A stretch of DNA of 21,365 bases from a virus, in the IMG/VR virus record IMGVR_UViG_3300031787_000971, positions 1 to 21,365 of that record. One strand, 5' to 3'. A program made the position numbers and the translations under genes. This document shows, one piece after another, positions 21,339 through 21,365 of the stretch; position 1 is the first letter of the stretch; every line of letters starts with the position of its first letter. Below the pieces are notes generated by a model that made no database searches, had not been told where the DNA came from, and saw only the letters and a program-made list of their open reading frames with translations.

Positions 21339-21365
21339 GGCATCTCCTGTGTTCGCTATTCACTG

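Noticed and set aside
1-21365. tRNA genes, CRISPR arrays, integrase, insertion sequences
   Set aside because: No cloverleaf-like segments, regularly spaced repeats, recombinase motifs or transposase frames were seen in the gaps or on either strand.

Overview
This window reads as the structural, packaging and lysis half of a tailed double-stranded DNA bacteriophage with siphovirus morphology and an HK97-type capsid. Every supported gene lies on the minus strand, so transcription runs from high to low coordinates. Genes are tightly packed and many are joined by ATGA, GTGA, TAATG or TGATG stop/start overlaps. An actinobacterial host is inferred from three things: the style of the tape measure, tail hub and fibre proteins, a threonine-rich secreted stalk protein like those of Actinobacteria, and an apparently leaderless start at position 260. 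The relatives these proteins bring to mind are actinobacteriophages and uncultured aquatic phages. No database search was possible.

Reading in the direction of transcription, the first block (about 21338 to 19029) holds a ParB-like nuclease-domain protein, an ABC ATPase fused to a GNAT acetyltransferase (COG2401-like), a small helical protein and an HNH endonuclease. The first two overlap by ATGA and are the best candidates for a less-described system, possibly DNA modification or anti-restriction. A gap of about 280 bases with a G-quadruplex-like motif follows. Next come terminase small and large subunits, a small membrane protein, the portal, an 86-residue protein, a multi-domain capsid maturation protease and the major capsid protein (18749 to 12515).

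The head-tail and tail block (12442 to 2889) contains a 66-residue protein, a head-tail connector, a tail terminator, a 56-residue protein and two tandem major tail proteins about 75% identical. It continues with tail assembly chaperones made by a -1 frameshift at a C CCT TTG heptamer, an HK97 gp10-like protein, the tape measure protein, a tail hub split into two overlapping reading frames, and two fibre-like proteins separated by a 56-residue protein.

The block ends with a secreted PA14-domain protein on a Thr/Ser-rich stalk, then a lysis cassette: two small membrane proteins, an M15-type peptidoglycan peptidase and another small membrane protein. It closes at a 13-bp perfect hairpin at 326-368. 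Past that hairpin, a new transcription unit with an operator-like palindrome begins a YqaJ-type recombination exonuclease that runs off the left edge. No tRNA, rRNA, CRISPR array, integrase or insertion sequence was seen.
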